DNA of 64,000 nucleotides from Flavobacterium sp. UBA7680 (GCF_002482975.1 NZ_DLHA01000061.1:36544-100543), one strand, 5' to 3'. Shown: positions 18,260-26,224, numbered from the stretch's first letter. The notes: generated by a model from the letters alone, not told the origin. A program made the numbers and translations.

Positions 18260-19375
18260 ATGAATAGATTAAATAAAATTAAGGTAATCTTTACCTTTTT
18301 TCTAACAATAGCGTCATTTTGCACATATAGTCAGTCAAATGTTTTTAAGGTAACACTTGATGCCGGACACGGAGATCACGACTTTGGTGCAGTTTACAGC
18401 GGGCGGATTGAAAAAAATATTGCCTTGGCTATTGTCTTGAAAGTAGGGAAAATTTTAGAGCTTAATCCAAATATTAATGTAATCTATACTCGTAAAACAG
18501 ATGTCTTTATTGATTTGGTCGAAAGAGCCAATATCGCGAATAGAGCCAACTCTAATATTTTTGTTTCTATACATTGTAACGCCAATAAAAATACAGCAGC
18601 AGATGGTACCGAAACGTATGTAATGGGTTTAAGTAAAGTTGCATCAAATCTTGAAGCGGCGAAAAAAGAGAACTCGGTAATTACTTTAGAGAAAGATTAT
18701 AAACGTAAATACGATGGTTTTGATCCAAATTCTCCAGAACAGATGGTCGGAATTACTTTAATGCAGGAAGAATATTTAGATAATAGTATTTCGTTAGCAA
18801 GTAAAATTGAAGATAATTTTGAAAGACTTGGAAAAAAAATCAGACAAGGCGGTGTAAAACAAGCGCCATTTATGGTACTTCATAAAGCATACATGCCAAG
18901 AGTTTTAGTTGAAACCGGATTTGTATCTAATCCAACAGAAGGAAATATTTTAAATTCGGAAGAAGGGCAGGATGATATCGCAAAAGCAATTGCAGAAGCT
19001 ATTTTGAGTTATAAAAGAGAATATTTTGGTTCAGGAACTTCAGAAGCAGTTGAAGCTAAACCTGTAAAAGATACGTCGACTCCAAAAAAAGTGGTACAAA
19101 CACCTGCGCCTGCAGCCCCAAAAGGAACATTCTTTAAAGTACAGCTTATTGCAAGTATCAAAAAAACACCTTTAGAACCTAAAAACTTTAAAGGATTAAA
19201 AAATGTAACAATGATCTACGAAAACAATATTTATAAATATTTCTATCAGGAAACTTCCGATTATGAAGCTGCGAAAAAATATCTGGAAGAAGCTAAGAAT
19301 AAAGGATATGGCGCAGCATATTTGATAGCAACAAAAGACGGAGAAAAAATCAATATTCAGGATGCGATTAAATAA
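18260..19375 (+). CDS. N-acetylmuramoyl-L-alanine amidase (Amidase_3), exported
   Basis: The ATG at 18260 opens a signal peptide (MNRLNKIKVIFTFFLTIASF...); an upstream in-frame ATG at 18194 would put 22 polar residues before it. The Amidase_3 zinc site is complete: DAGHGD (His at about 37), Glu in the GRIEKNIA segment, SIHCNA, and VETGF near the C-terminal end of the domain. A Pro/Lys linker (about 270-295) leads to a SPOR-like C-terminal domain that would bind denuded glycan strands. The enzyme cleaves the amide between muramic acid and the stem peptide during cell separation. 371 residues; followed 53 nt later by the MCE gene. Confidence 0.92.
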   Translation: MNRLNKIKVIFTFFLTIASFCTYSQSNVFKVTLDAGHGDHDFGAVYSGRIEKNIALAIVLKVGKILELNPNINVIYTRKTDVFIDLVERANIANRANSNIFVSIHCNANKNTAADGTETYVMGLSKVASNLEAAKKENSVITLEKDYKRKYDGFDPNSPEQMVGITLMQEEYLDNSISLASKIEDNFERLGKKIRQGGVKQAPFMVLHKAYMPRVLVETGFVSNPTEGNILNSEEGQDDIAKAIAEAILSYKREYFGSGTSEAVEAKPVKDTSTPKKVVQTPAPAAPKGTFFKVQLIASIKKTPLEPKNFKGLKNVTMIYENNIYKYFYQETSDYEAAKKYLEEAKNKGYGAAYLIATKDGEKINIQDAIK

Positions 19376-19401
19376 TCGTCACAAGTTCGAAATATTTATA
19401 C

Positions 19402-19409
19402 TAATTTTG
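19402..19409 (+). promoter_or_regulatory. -7 box TAATTTTG upstream of the MCE gene
   Basis: Exact TAnnTTTG match, 19 nt upstream of the TTG start at 19429. It suggests that the MCE and Fe-S genes have their own promoter in addition to read-through from the amidase gene. Confidence 0.45.
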
Positions 19410-19428
19410 TAACAAAACACTTAGAATT

Positions 19429-20394
19429 TTGAAACTAACAAGAGAAATTAAAACGGCTGTATTAGTCATAGCGTCTATTTTATTATTTATCTGGGGCTAC
19501 AGTTTTTTAAAAGGAAAAGACCTTTTTACCAATTATAAAACATATTATGCTGAATATGACAATGTAGAAGAATTGACACAATCAGCGCCGGTTACCATAA
19601 ACGGACTAATAGTAGGAAAAGTAACTAAAATTACAATTAATGAAACAACAGGAAAATTATTAGTTGAACTTCAATTAAAAACAGATTTTCCTATTTCTAA
19701 AACAAGTAAAGCATCTTTATATTCCGGAAGCTTAATTGGAGGAAAGCAAATTGCGATCATTCCAAATTTAGCAGATAAAGAACTTGCAGAAGACGGACAG
19801 ACACTTGAGTCTGTTGTTAAACTGGGATTAACGGAATCTTTAGGAGGTAAAATCGAACCAATTACAATTAAATTGGATAAGATGCTCTTAAATATTGATA
19901 ATCTGGTTACGGGATTGAACAATGTTTTAGATCAAAGAACACAACAGGATTTAAAGAAAACTTTAGCAGAATTGAGCCAGACAATGGAGCAGTTTCATAA
20001 AGCTTCAGGAAGTATCAACAATATCTTAGATACTAACAAAGGCCAGATAAACGGAGTGGTGACAAACTTTAATAAAATGTCAAGCAACTTTAATAAGATA
20101 TCTGATTCTTTAAATAAAGCCGATCTTGGAAAAACAGTTCGTAACCTAAACCAGACTTTAGCAAAAGTAGATGGTATTATGGCTAATTTAAATTCTGGAA
20201 AAGGTACAGCAGGTAAATTGTTAAGCGACGATGCGCTTTATAACAACCTTGCAAAAACTTCAAAAGAACTTGAATTGTTATTACAAGATGTTCGACTTTA
20301 TCCAACACGTTACGTAAACGTTTCTCTTTTTGGAAAGAAAAACAAACCTTATGTAGCACCAGCCGGAGAAACAAATTCAACTGATAAAAAATAA
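19429..20394 (+). CDS. MlaD/MCE family protein (periplasmic lipid transport)
   Basis: 321 residues starting at TTG. One N-terminal membrane helix (about 9-27) is followed by a single MCE domain (about 37-115, with YAEYDNVEELTQSAPVTINGLIVGKVTKI). A long helical region of about 150 residues rich in Asn, Leu and Lys probably forms the tunnel-like coiled assembly seen in MCE proteins. MCE proteins ferry lipids between inner and outer membranes with an MlaE/MlaF ABC transporter, which is not in this window. The gene ends 5 nt before the Fe-S protein start. Confidence 0.87.
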   Translation: MKLTREIKTAVLVIASILLFIWGYSFLKGKDLFTNYKTYYAEYDNVEELTQSAPVTINGLIVGKVTKITINETTGKLLVELQLKTDFPISKTSKASLYSGSLIGGKQIAIIPNLADKELAEDGQTLESVVKLGLTESLGGKIEPITIKLDKMLLNIDNLVTGLNNVLDQRTQQDLKKTLAELSQTMEQFHKASGSINNILDTNKGQINGVVTNFNKMSSNFNKISDSLNKADLGKTVRNLNQTLAKVDGIMANLNSGKGTAGKLLSDDALYNNLAKTSKELELLLQDVRLYPTRYVNVSLFGKKNKPYVAPAGETNSTDKK

Positions 20395-20399
20395 TTGTA

Positions 20400-21731
20400 A
20401 TGAGTTATTTAGATAATATTTTATTCGCCATACTTCTTGTCGTAGGTTTTGGTTTTTTTGCAGCGAGCGTAAAAAAAATCATCCGCAACATTAATTTAGG
20501 AGTTGACGTAGATAGAAAAGATAATCCTAAAGCTCGTTGGAAAAACATGGCTTTGATTGCTCTTGGGCAGTCAAAAATGGTGAGACGCCCTGTTGCCGGA
20601 ATACTTCATATCTTGGTATATGTAGGTTTCGTAATTATTAATATTGAATTACTTGAAATTATAATCGATGGATTAGTAGGAACTCATAGAATTTTTGCGC
20701 CTTATTTAGGTGTAGTTTATGATGTTTTAATTGCTTCATTTGAAATATTAGCCATACTTGTAATCTTTGCTGTTACCGTTTTCTGGATCAGAAGAAATGT
20801 TATAAGATTAAAACGATTTATAAATCCGGATTTAAACGGATTCCCTAAAAGCGATGCAAATTACATTTTGTATTTCGAAACCGTTTTAATGATCTTGTTT
20901 TTATTAATGAACGCTTCTGACCTGCATTTACAATATGTTCCGGGAGAAGTTTTTCATAAAGCAGGAACTTTTCCGGTAAGTCAGTTTATTGCTCCAATTT
21001 TTAATGGACTTTCAAACGAATTAGTGATATTATTGTTTGAAGTATTTTGGTGGCTGCATATCGTTGGTATTTTGATTTTTATGAACTATTTATATTTCTC
21101 AAAACACTTACACATACTTTTAGCATTCCCAAATACATACTTTGCGAATTTAAAACCAGAAGGGCAGTTTGATAATCTTGAATCAGTAACAAAAGAAGTG
21201 AAGCTGATGATGGATCCAAACGCAGATCCTTTTGCAGCAGCTCCGGTTGATGAAAATGCAGCTCCTTCTAAATTTGGTGCAAGCGACGTTCAGGATTTAA
21301 ACTGGGTGCAGTTATTAAATGCTTATACGTGTACAGAATGCGGTCGTTGTACGTCCTCATGTCCGGCGAATCAAACAGGAAAAAAATTGTCTCCACGTAA
21401 AATTATGATGGATACAAGAGACCGTTTAACTGAAGTTGGAAAAAATATAGATGCCAATAAAGGTGTTTTTGTTCCGGATAATAAAACATTATTAAACGAT
21501 TACATCACACCAGAAGAATTATGGGCTTGTACATCATGTAACGCTTGTGTAGAAGAATGTCCCGTAAATATTAGTCCGTTATCTATTATAATGGATATGC
21601 GTCGTTATTTAGTTATGGAGCAGAGTGCTGCACCAATGTCACTGAATGCAATGATGACCAATATCGAAAATAATGGTGCGCCATGGCAGTACAGCCAGCA
21701 GGACCGATTGAATTGGAAAAACGAGAATTAG
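20400..21731 (+). CDS. Membrane-bound (Fe-S)-binding electron transfer protein (HdrD/NarI-like)
   Basis: 443 residues. The N-terminal part has four to five hydrophobic segments within about 5-240, resembling the membrane half of heterodisulfide/nitrate reductase-type subunits. Two 4Fe-4S motifs follow: CTECGRCTSSCP (Cys 311, 314, 317, 321) and CTSCNACVEECP (Cys 377, 380, 383, 387). It probably moves electrons between quinone and a partner, most likely the CCG-domain protein encoded 124 nt downstream. The exact donor and acceptor are not known. Annotated in Bacteroidota simply as Fe-S oxidoreductase. Confidence 0.85.
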   Translation: MSYLDNILFAILLVVGFGFFAASVKKIIRNINLGVDVDRKDNPKARWKNMALIALGQSKMVRRPVAGILHILVYVGFVIINIELLEIIIDGLVGTHRIFAPYLGVVYDVLIASFEILAILVIFAVTVFWIRRNVIRLKRFINPDLNGFPKSDANYILYFETVLMILFLLMNASDLHLQYVPGEVFHKAGTFPVSQFIAPIFNGLSNELVILLFEVFWWLHIVGILIFMNYLYFSKHLHILLAFPNTYFANLKPEGQFDNLESVTKEVKLMMDPNADPFAAAPVDENAAPSKFGASDVQDLNWVQLLNAYTCTECGRCTSSCPANQTGKKLSPRKIMMDTRDRLTEVGKNIDANKGVFVPDNKTLLNDYITPEELWACTSCNACVEECPVNISPLSIIMDMRRYLVMEQSAAPMSLNAMMTNIENNGAPWQYSQQDRLNWKNEN

Positions 21732-21855
21732 AAAAGAGTTTAATCGGTTATTTGTTTAACCGTTTAAGCGATTAAAAAATAGTAAGGTTTTTAGTAAGGT
21801 TATGATAGAGAGCGATTAACCAAATGACAATTAACCGATTTAACAACAAAAGAAG

Positions 21856-22647
21856 ATGTCAGAAAGTTTAGTAGTGCCAACAATGGCAGAAATGCTAGCC
21901 CAGGGAACACAACCAGAAGTTTTATTTTGGGTAGGTTGCGCAGGGAGTTTTGATGATAGAGCAAAAAAAATCACAAAAGCATTTGTACGTATTTTAAATC
22001 GTACTAATGTTTCTTTTGCAGTATTAGGTACAGAAGAGAGTTGTACTGGTGATCCTGCAAAAAGAGCCGGAAATGAATTTTTGTTCCAAATGCAGGCCAT
22101 GATGAATATCGAGGTTTTAAATGCATATGAAGCAAAAAAAATCGTTACCGCTTGTCCGCATTGTTTTAATACCTTAAAAAATGAGTATCCTGAATTAGGA
22201 GGAAACTATGAAGTTATTCATCATACAGAATTCCTAAAATCATTAATTGATGATGGAAGACTTACGGTTGAAGGCGGACAGTTTAAAGGAAAGAAAATTA
22301 CTTTCCATGATCCTTGTTATTTAGGAAGAGCCAATAAAGTATACGAAGCGCCAAGAGATTTAATCCAGAAATTAGACGTTGAATTAGTCGAAATGAAACG
22401 TTCTAAAGCAAACGGATTATGCTGTGGAGCAGGTGGTGCACAGATGTTTAAAGATGCTGAACCTGGAAACAAAGAAGTAAATGTTCTTAGAACAGAAGAT
22501 GCACTTGAAGTTCAGCCGGATATTATCGCTGCCGGATGTCCTTTCTGTAACACAATGTTAACCGATGGAATAAAACATGCTCATAAAGAGGGTGAGGTAA
22601 AAGTAATGGACGTTGCCGAGTTAATTGCGAATGCGCAGGATTTATAG
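21856..22647 (+). CDS. (Fe-S)-binding CCG-domain protein (HdrB/GlpC/LutA-like)
   Basis: 263 residues with two cysteine-rich CCG-type modules: VGCAGSFD ... CPHCFNTLKNEYP, and HDPCYLGR ... CCGAGGAQMF ... GCPFCNTML. Such modules bind a non-cubane or 4Fe-4S cluster in heterodisulfide reductase B, GlpC and LutA. Taken with the upstream membrane Fe-S gene, it forms a two-part redox unit; substrate unknown. Soluble, no signal peptide. Confidence 0.86.
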   Translation: MSESLVVPTMAEMLAQGTQPEVLFWVGCAGSFDDRAKKITKAFVRILNRTNVSFAVLGTEESCTGDPAKRAGNEFLFQMQAMMNIEVLNAYEAKKIVTACPHCFNTLKNEYPELGGNYEVIHHTEFLKSLIDDGRLTVEGGQFKGKKITFHDPCYLGRANKVYEAPRDLIQKLDVELVEMKRSKANGLCCGAGGAQMFKDAEPGNKEVNVLRTEDALEVQPDIIAAGCPFCNTMLTDGIKHAHKEGEVKVMDVAELIANAQDL

Positions 22648-22752
22648 AGAAAGTTGCTAAGGTTCTAAGATACTAAGTTTTTAACTTGAAACATGAAACC
22701 TGAAACAATTCAAGAAATCTAAAATCAACAATCTAAAATCTAAAATTAAAAA

Positions 22753-23235
22753 ATGTATATACCTTTTGAAAATTTACCTGGTGAATCAAGAGTTTGGATT
22801 TACCAATCGAACAGAAAATTTTCTGAGGAAGAGTTTTCTGAAATCGAAACAGATTTAAAAGCTTTTGTAGAAGAATGGGCCGCACACGGAACAAGTCTTG
22901 AAGCATCATTTTTGCTTAAATACAATCGTTTTATAATATTAGCCGTAAATCAGGACGTTCAGGCTGCGACAGGCTGTTCTATTGATAGTTCGGTAGAATT
23001 TATTCAAGGTTTAGAGAAAAAGTACAATGTCGATTTATTGGACAAAATGAACGTTACTTTTAAACTTGGAGAACATATTGCACACAAACCATTAATTGAT
23101 TTCAAGAAAATGGTAAAAGATAAATCAGTTTCTGAGAATACAATTGTTTTCAATAATCTGGTAAACAATATTGAAGAATTCAACGAATCGTGGGAAGTTC
23201 CTGCTGCTGATAGTTGGCATAGCAGATTTTTCTAA
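22753..23235 (+). CDS. Conserved Bacteroidota protein, sometimes mislabelled 'ABC transporter ATPase'
   Basis: 160 residues, acidic and soluble. There is no Walker A, ABC signature or Walker B motif, so the label often attached to relatives is not supported. The conserved-looking parts are the N-terminal ESRVWIYQSNR, a central AAHGTSLEASF, ATGCSIDSSVEFI, and a C-terminal SWHSRFF. One Cys occurs. No membrane segment or signal peptide. It follows the Fe-S gene pair on the same strand after a 105-nt repetitive spacer and is ended by a terminator. Function unknown. Confidence 0.75.
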   Translation: MYIPFENLPGESRVWIYQSNRKFSEEEFSEIETDLKAFVEEWAAHGTSLEASFLLKYNRFIILAVNQDVQAATGCSIDSSVEFIQGLEKKYNVDLLDKMNVTFKLGEHIAHKPLIDFKKMVKDKSVSENTIVFNNLVNNIEEFNESWEVPAADSWHSRFF

Positions 23236-23256
23236 GAGAAATTTATAATATATTTG

Positions 23257-23290
23257 AAAGGCATGAAATTTTAGATTTTGTGCCTTTTTT
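23257..23290 (+). terminator. Rho-independent terminator after the 160-residue protein gene
   Basis: AAAGGCA (23257-23263) pairs with TGCCTTT (23281-23287), then T-rich. The 17-nt loop is long, so strength is moderate. Confidence 0.65.
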
Positions 23291-23335
23291 AATTTTAATT
23301 GTTTTAAGTTTCAGGTTTCAGGTTTTCGTCAAAGC

Positions 23336-23390
23336 TTGTCATTTCGAGGAGATTGTTAAACCCGACAGGTTTTAAAAACCTGTCGGGTTT
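23336..23390. repeat. Half repeat plus perfect 16-bp inverted repeat (ACCCGACAGG type)
   Basis: 23336-23352 is a one-armed copy of the TTGTCATTTCGAGGA repeat family. Immediately after it, AAACCCGACAGGTTTT (23358-23373) and its exact complement (23375-23390) make a 16-bp palindrome with a single-base spacer. The arrangement looks like one palindrome inserted beside or into another. Confidence 0.7.
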
Positions 23391-23435
23391 CGTTGCGTAA
23401 TCTTTGTGAAGTTTTTGTGTTTTTTACGTATCGAT

Positions 23436-23532
23436 TTGTCATTCCGAGGAACGAGGAATCTCCGCGAGAGACTCGACAAAGATTGATAATTTTGATTGCG
23501 GAATTAGTTGCGGAGATTCCTCGGAATGACAA
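23436..23532. repeat. Long palindromic repeat, TTGTCATTCCGAGGA family
   Basis: Perfect 15-bp outer arms (23436-23450 with 23518-23532) and perfect 11-bp inner arms (GGAATCTCCGC at 23455-23465 with 23510-23520). Same family as 4787-4888. Confidence 0.8.
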
Positions 23533-23542
23533 TACAGTGTGA

Positions 23543-23575
23543 AACTTTGTCAAAGTTTAAAACCTTGACAAAGTT
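23543..23575. repeat. Inverted repeat AACTTTGTCAA
   Basis: 11-bp perfect arms (23543-23553 and 23565-23575) around an 11-nt centre. It is directly downstream of the previous palindrome in the same 590-nt gene-free gap. Confidence 0.65.
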
Positions 23576-23604
23576 GGCTGAAGCATACTCTTATAAAAAA
23601 CAAA

Positions 23605-23700
23605 ACCGCCTAATCTAGCCCCGATGGGAGCGGTATCCTTTTTCTTGCTTCTTTAGCAAGGAAAAGATTTAGCGAACAGCGGGACTACTGGTCTTTTTTG
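23605..23700 (+). ncRNA. Candidate structured RNA, Bacteroidota-type repeated element
   Basis: A segment richer in G and C than its surroundings. A central hairpin (CTTGCT with AGCAAG, flanked by T-rich and A-rich strands that extend pairing) is enclosed by AGCCCCG (23616-23622) pairing with CGGGACT (23680-23686) with one mismatch. It ends in CTTTTTTG, like a terminator. ACCGC (23605-23609) can also pair with GCGGT (23630-23634), an alternative fold. I recall very similar segments in many Flavobacterium genomes, and the Rfam family Flavo-1 RNA is a possible match, but I could not test it. The strand is inferred from the 3' T-run. Confidence 0.45.
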
Positions 23701-23826
23701 CAGATATTGTCCTGCTACTAAAAATATTTATCAACCAGATTTAATCTAATTTTGTCGAAAATCTAACAATTTAAAAGCCTAATTAAACGTGATTTTTGAG
23801 TACTTTCGTAGAATTAAATTTAATAC

Positions 23827-24963
23827 ATGAAAATAGCAATAGTTTGTTATCCGACATTTGGCGGTAGTGGTGTAGTTGCTACAGAACTAGGTCTCGAATT
23901 AGCCAGACGCGGACACGAAATACATTTTATAACTTACAGTCAGCCAGTAAGATTAGCACTTTTAAATCCAAATGTTCATTATCACGAAGTAAACGTTCCT
24001 GAATATCCTTTATTCCATTATCAGCCGTATGAATTGGCTTTATCAAGCAAATTGGTTGATATGGTGAAATTATATAAAATAGAAGTTTTACATGTGCATT
24101 ACGCTATTCCGCACGCTTATGCGGGTTATATGGCGAAACAAATGCTGAAGAATGAAGGGATTAATCTTCCGATGATTACGACGCTTCACGGAACTGATAT
24201 TACGCTTGTTGGAAACCATCCGTTTTACAAACCAGCGGTAACTTTTAGTATCAATAAATCAGATTATGTGACTTCGGTTTCTCAGAGTTTGAAAGATGAC
24301 ACGCTGAAATTATTCAAAATCAAGAATAAAATTAAGGTAATCCCGAATTTTATTGAATTGGATAAAGTTAGAAAAGACCCAACGGAACCTTGCCACAGAT
24401 ATGTTATGGCAAAGGAAAACGAACGAATCGTTACACACATTAGTAACTTTAGAAAGGTAAAACGTATTCCGGATATTATCAAGATTTTTTATAATATTCA
24501 GAAAGTAATGCCGGCTAAATTAATGATGGTGGGCGATGGTCCTGAAAAAGAAAGAGCAGAGGTTTTGTGTATGGAATTGGGGATTTACGACAAAGTAATT
24601 TTCTTTGGTAACAGTAATGAAATCGATAAGATTTTATGCATGACTGATTTGTTTTTACTTCCGTCAGAAACAGAAAGTTTTGGTTTAGCAGCCTTAGAAG
24701 CAATGGCTTGTGGCGTTCCTGTAATTTCAAGTAATTCGGGAGGTTTACCGGAAGTTAATTTTGATGGCGTTTCAGGATATTTAAGCGATGTTGGAAATGT
24801 TGACGAAATGGCCGCAAATGCAATCAAAATTCTAAAAGATGATGAAACTTTGAATAAGTTTAAAATCAATGCTTTAGAAGTAGCTAAGAATTTTGATATC
24901 AAAAACATTCTGCCTAAATACGAGGCTTTGTATCAAAGAGCAATTGACGATTATAAAGAATAG
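23827..24963 (+). CDS. bshA: N-acetyl-alpha-D-glucosaminyl L-malate synthase BshA
   Basis: A GT4-family glycosyltransferase of 378 residues that joins GlcNAc from UDP-GlcNAc to L-malate, the first step of bacillithiol synthesis. The N-terminal MKIAIVCYPTFGGSGVVATELG and HGTDITLVG are diagnostic of BshA. The nucleotide-sugar site ETESFGLAALEAMACGVPVI near residues 278-297 holds the family E-x7-E pair. Full length. Bacillithiol as the main low-molecular-weight thiol is usual for Flavobacteria. A lipoprotein gene follows 28 nt later. Confidence 0.95.
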   Translation: MKIAIVCYPTFGGSGVVATELGLELARRGHEIHFITYSQPVRLALLNPNVHYHEVNVPEYPLFHYQPYELALSSKLVDMVKLYKIEVLHVHYAIPHAYAGYMAKQMLKNEGINLPMITTLHGTDITLVGNHPFYKPAVTFSINKSDYVTSVSQSLKDDTLKLFKIKNKIKVIPNFIELDKVRKDPTEPCHRYVMAKENERIVTHISNFRKVKRIPDIIKIFYNIQKVMPAKLMMVGDGPEKERAEVLCMELGIYDKVIFFGNSNEIDKILCMTDLFLLPSETESFGLAALEAMACGVPVISSNSGGLPEVNFDGVSGYLSDVGNVDEMAANAIKILKDDETLNKFKINALEVAKNFDIKNILPKYEALYQRAIDDYKE

Positions 24964-24991
24964 AAACATTAATTTTAAAAATTTGAACGTA

Positions 24992-25414
24992 ATGAAAAAA
25001 GTAATTTCGGTTTTAGTAATTTTTGTTTTGATTTCCTGCGGAGCTAAAAAATCAACAAGTTCAACGGCTTTATACGAAGTTTTAACAGAACAGTCTGATG
25101 GCGGGGGAAATATTAAATTTTTCGAAATTTTGACAGAACCTAACGAGATCAAAATGCTTGAAAATGATCCGCTTCTGGTTGCTAAAATGAAGCAAACTGA
25201 CATTGCCAATTCGAATTATGTTATCCTTAATATGGGTGAGAAAAACACCGGAGGATATTCTATTGGAATTGAAAAGGTTGAAGAAACGGATAGAAACATT
25301 ATCATTACCGTAAAAGAAAAAAATCCTGCTCCAGATGCAATGGTAACGCAGGCTATAACTTATCCCTATACAGTTGTAAAAATACATTCGAAAAAGGAGA
25401 TTATTATTAAATAA
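24992..25414 (+). CDS. PrcB-like C-terminal domain lipoprotein
   Basis: The ATG at 24992 opens a lipoprotein signal (hydrophobic core then LISC, Cys at 16); upstream in-frame starts overlap bshA and lack a signal. 140 residues. The mature part has NYVILNMGEKNTGGYSI and a later MVTQAITYPYTVVKI, matching the PrcB_C domain named after a Treponema protease-complex subunit. It lacks any protease motif and may be a binding or inhibitory module at the membrane. No prcA/prtP partner is nearby. Confidence 0.8.
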   Translation: MKKVISVLVIFVLISCGAKKSTSSTALYEVLTEQSDGGGNIKFFEILTEPNEIKMLENDPLLVAKMKQTDIANSNYVILNMGEKNTGGYSIGIEKVEETDRNIIITVKEKNPAPDAMVTQAITYPYTVVKIHSKKEIIIK

Positions 25415-25448
25415 GTTATTAGTAACTAGTAACTAGTTAGAGATTAAA

Positions 25449-25514
25449 TGTCAGGCTGAGCGTAGTCGAAGCCCTTTTTTGCTTTGTAAGCCTTCGACTT
25501 CGCTCAGGGTGACA
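25449..25514. repeat. Palindromic repeat TGTCAGGCTGAGCG..., copy 1
   Basis: Left arm TGTCAGGCTGAGCG(T)AGTCGAAG (25449-25471) and right arm CTTCGACTTCGCTCAGGGTGACA (25492-25514) form a hairpin. It lies downstream of the PrcB-like gene and is nearly identical to the copy 46 nt further on. Confidence 0.8.
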
Positions 25515-25560
25515 ATTGTTTAATTATTTAGTAGTTAAATAAAAAAAGTGAGATGTGAAA

Positions 25561-25625
25561 TGTCAGGCTGAGCGAAGTCGAAGCCCTTTTACCTCTTAAG
25601 CCCTTCGACTACGCTCAGGGTGACA
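25561..25625. repeat. Palindromic repeat TGTCAGGCTGAGCG..., copy 2
   Basis: The same hairpin design as 25449-25514; only the spacer and single bases differ (GAGCGAAGTCGAAG versus GAGCGTAGTCGAAG). Tandem copies in the same orientation within a 290-nt gap. Confidence 0.8.
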
Positions 25626-25644
25626 GTTACTTTAATTAAAACAT

Positions 25645-25677
25645 AAAAAAAACCTGTCGCATTACAACGACAGGTTT
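25645..25677 (-). terminator. Rho-independent terminator of the beta-barrel gene
   Basis: AAACCTGTCG (25650-25659) pairs with CGACAGGTTT (25668-25677); on the minus strand it is followed by a T-run. It lies 28 nt after the stop of the gene at 25705. Confidence 0.85.
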
Positions 25678-25704
25678 CTTCTTACAATTATTTTTTATTT
25701 TTAA

Positions 25705-26202
25705 TTAGAATCTGAATTTGACACCTAAACCAACGTCAAATCCGAAATTGTCATCGTCATAGTATCCAGAACCAATTTCAGGTCTTGCATCTAATGACAG
25801 TGTGATAGGTACTTCTTTAAATCTATATTCGATACCAATATCTCCGGCCGCAAAAACATAAGTTCCGCTGTCATTGTATCTGAAATTATTGTTATAATAA
25901 TCGTGATCCCAAGCGGCAATTCCACCACCTACACCAGCGTACCAGTTAAATCCTCCATCGATGTTCCAAACCCATTGGTAAAGAGCAACAGCTTTAATAG
26001 CGTCTACATCACTGCTGTTTCTCCAGCCTAAATCAAACTCAAGTCTGTTTTTTTGGTTCAATCCTAACTGATATGATACTTCACCTCCAAATCCGTTATT
26101 GTCTCCTAAACGTAATCCTAAAGCGTGCTTTGAAATTTCTTGTGATTGAGCCGTAAATGCTAACCCCAAGAGCATAATGGCAGATAAAATAATCTTTTTC
26201 AT
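25705..26202 (-). CDS. Small outer-membrane beta-barrel protein
   Basis: 165 residues with a signal peptide (MKKIILSAIMLLGLAFTAQSQ). The mature part alternates polar and aromatic residues in about eight strands and ends in GLGVKFRF, a C-terminal aromatic as needed for BAM recognition. It resembles OmpW/OmpA-like 8-strand barrels in Bacteroidota. Ligand unknown. A perfect -7 box and a small inverted repeat lie upstream, so regulated single-gene expression is plausible. Confidence 0.8.
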   Translation of the reverse strand: MKKIILSAIMLLGLAFTAQSQEISKHALGLRLGDNNGFGGEVSYQLGLNQKNRLEFDLGWRNSSDVDAIKAVALYQWVWNIDGGFNWYAGVGGGIAAWDHDYYNNNFRYNDSGTYVFAAGDIGIEYRFKEVPITLSLDARPEIGSGYYDDDNFGFDVGLGVKFRF

Positions 26203-26224
26203 AAAATGGTTAATTAATTTTTTT

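Noticed and set aside
23356..23553. Minus-strand ORF in the repeat cluster
   Set aside because: Built entirely from palindromic repeats; no start context and no resemblance to a protein.
24874..25387. Minus-strand ORFs opposite bshA end and the PrcB-like gene
   Set aside because: The plus-strand gene has a lipoprotein signal and a recognised domain; the antisense frames show neither.
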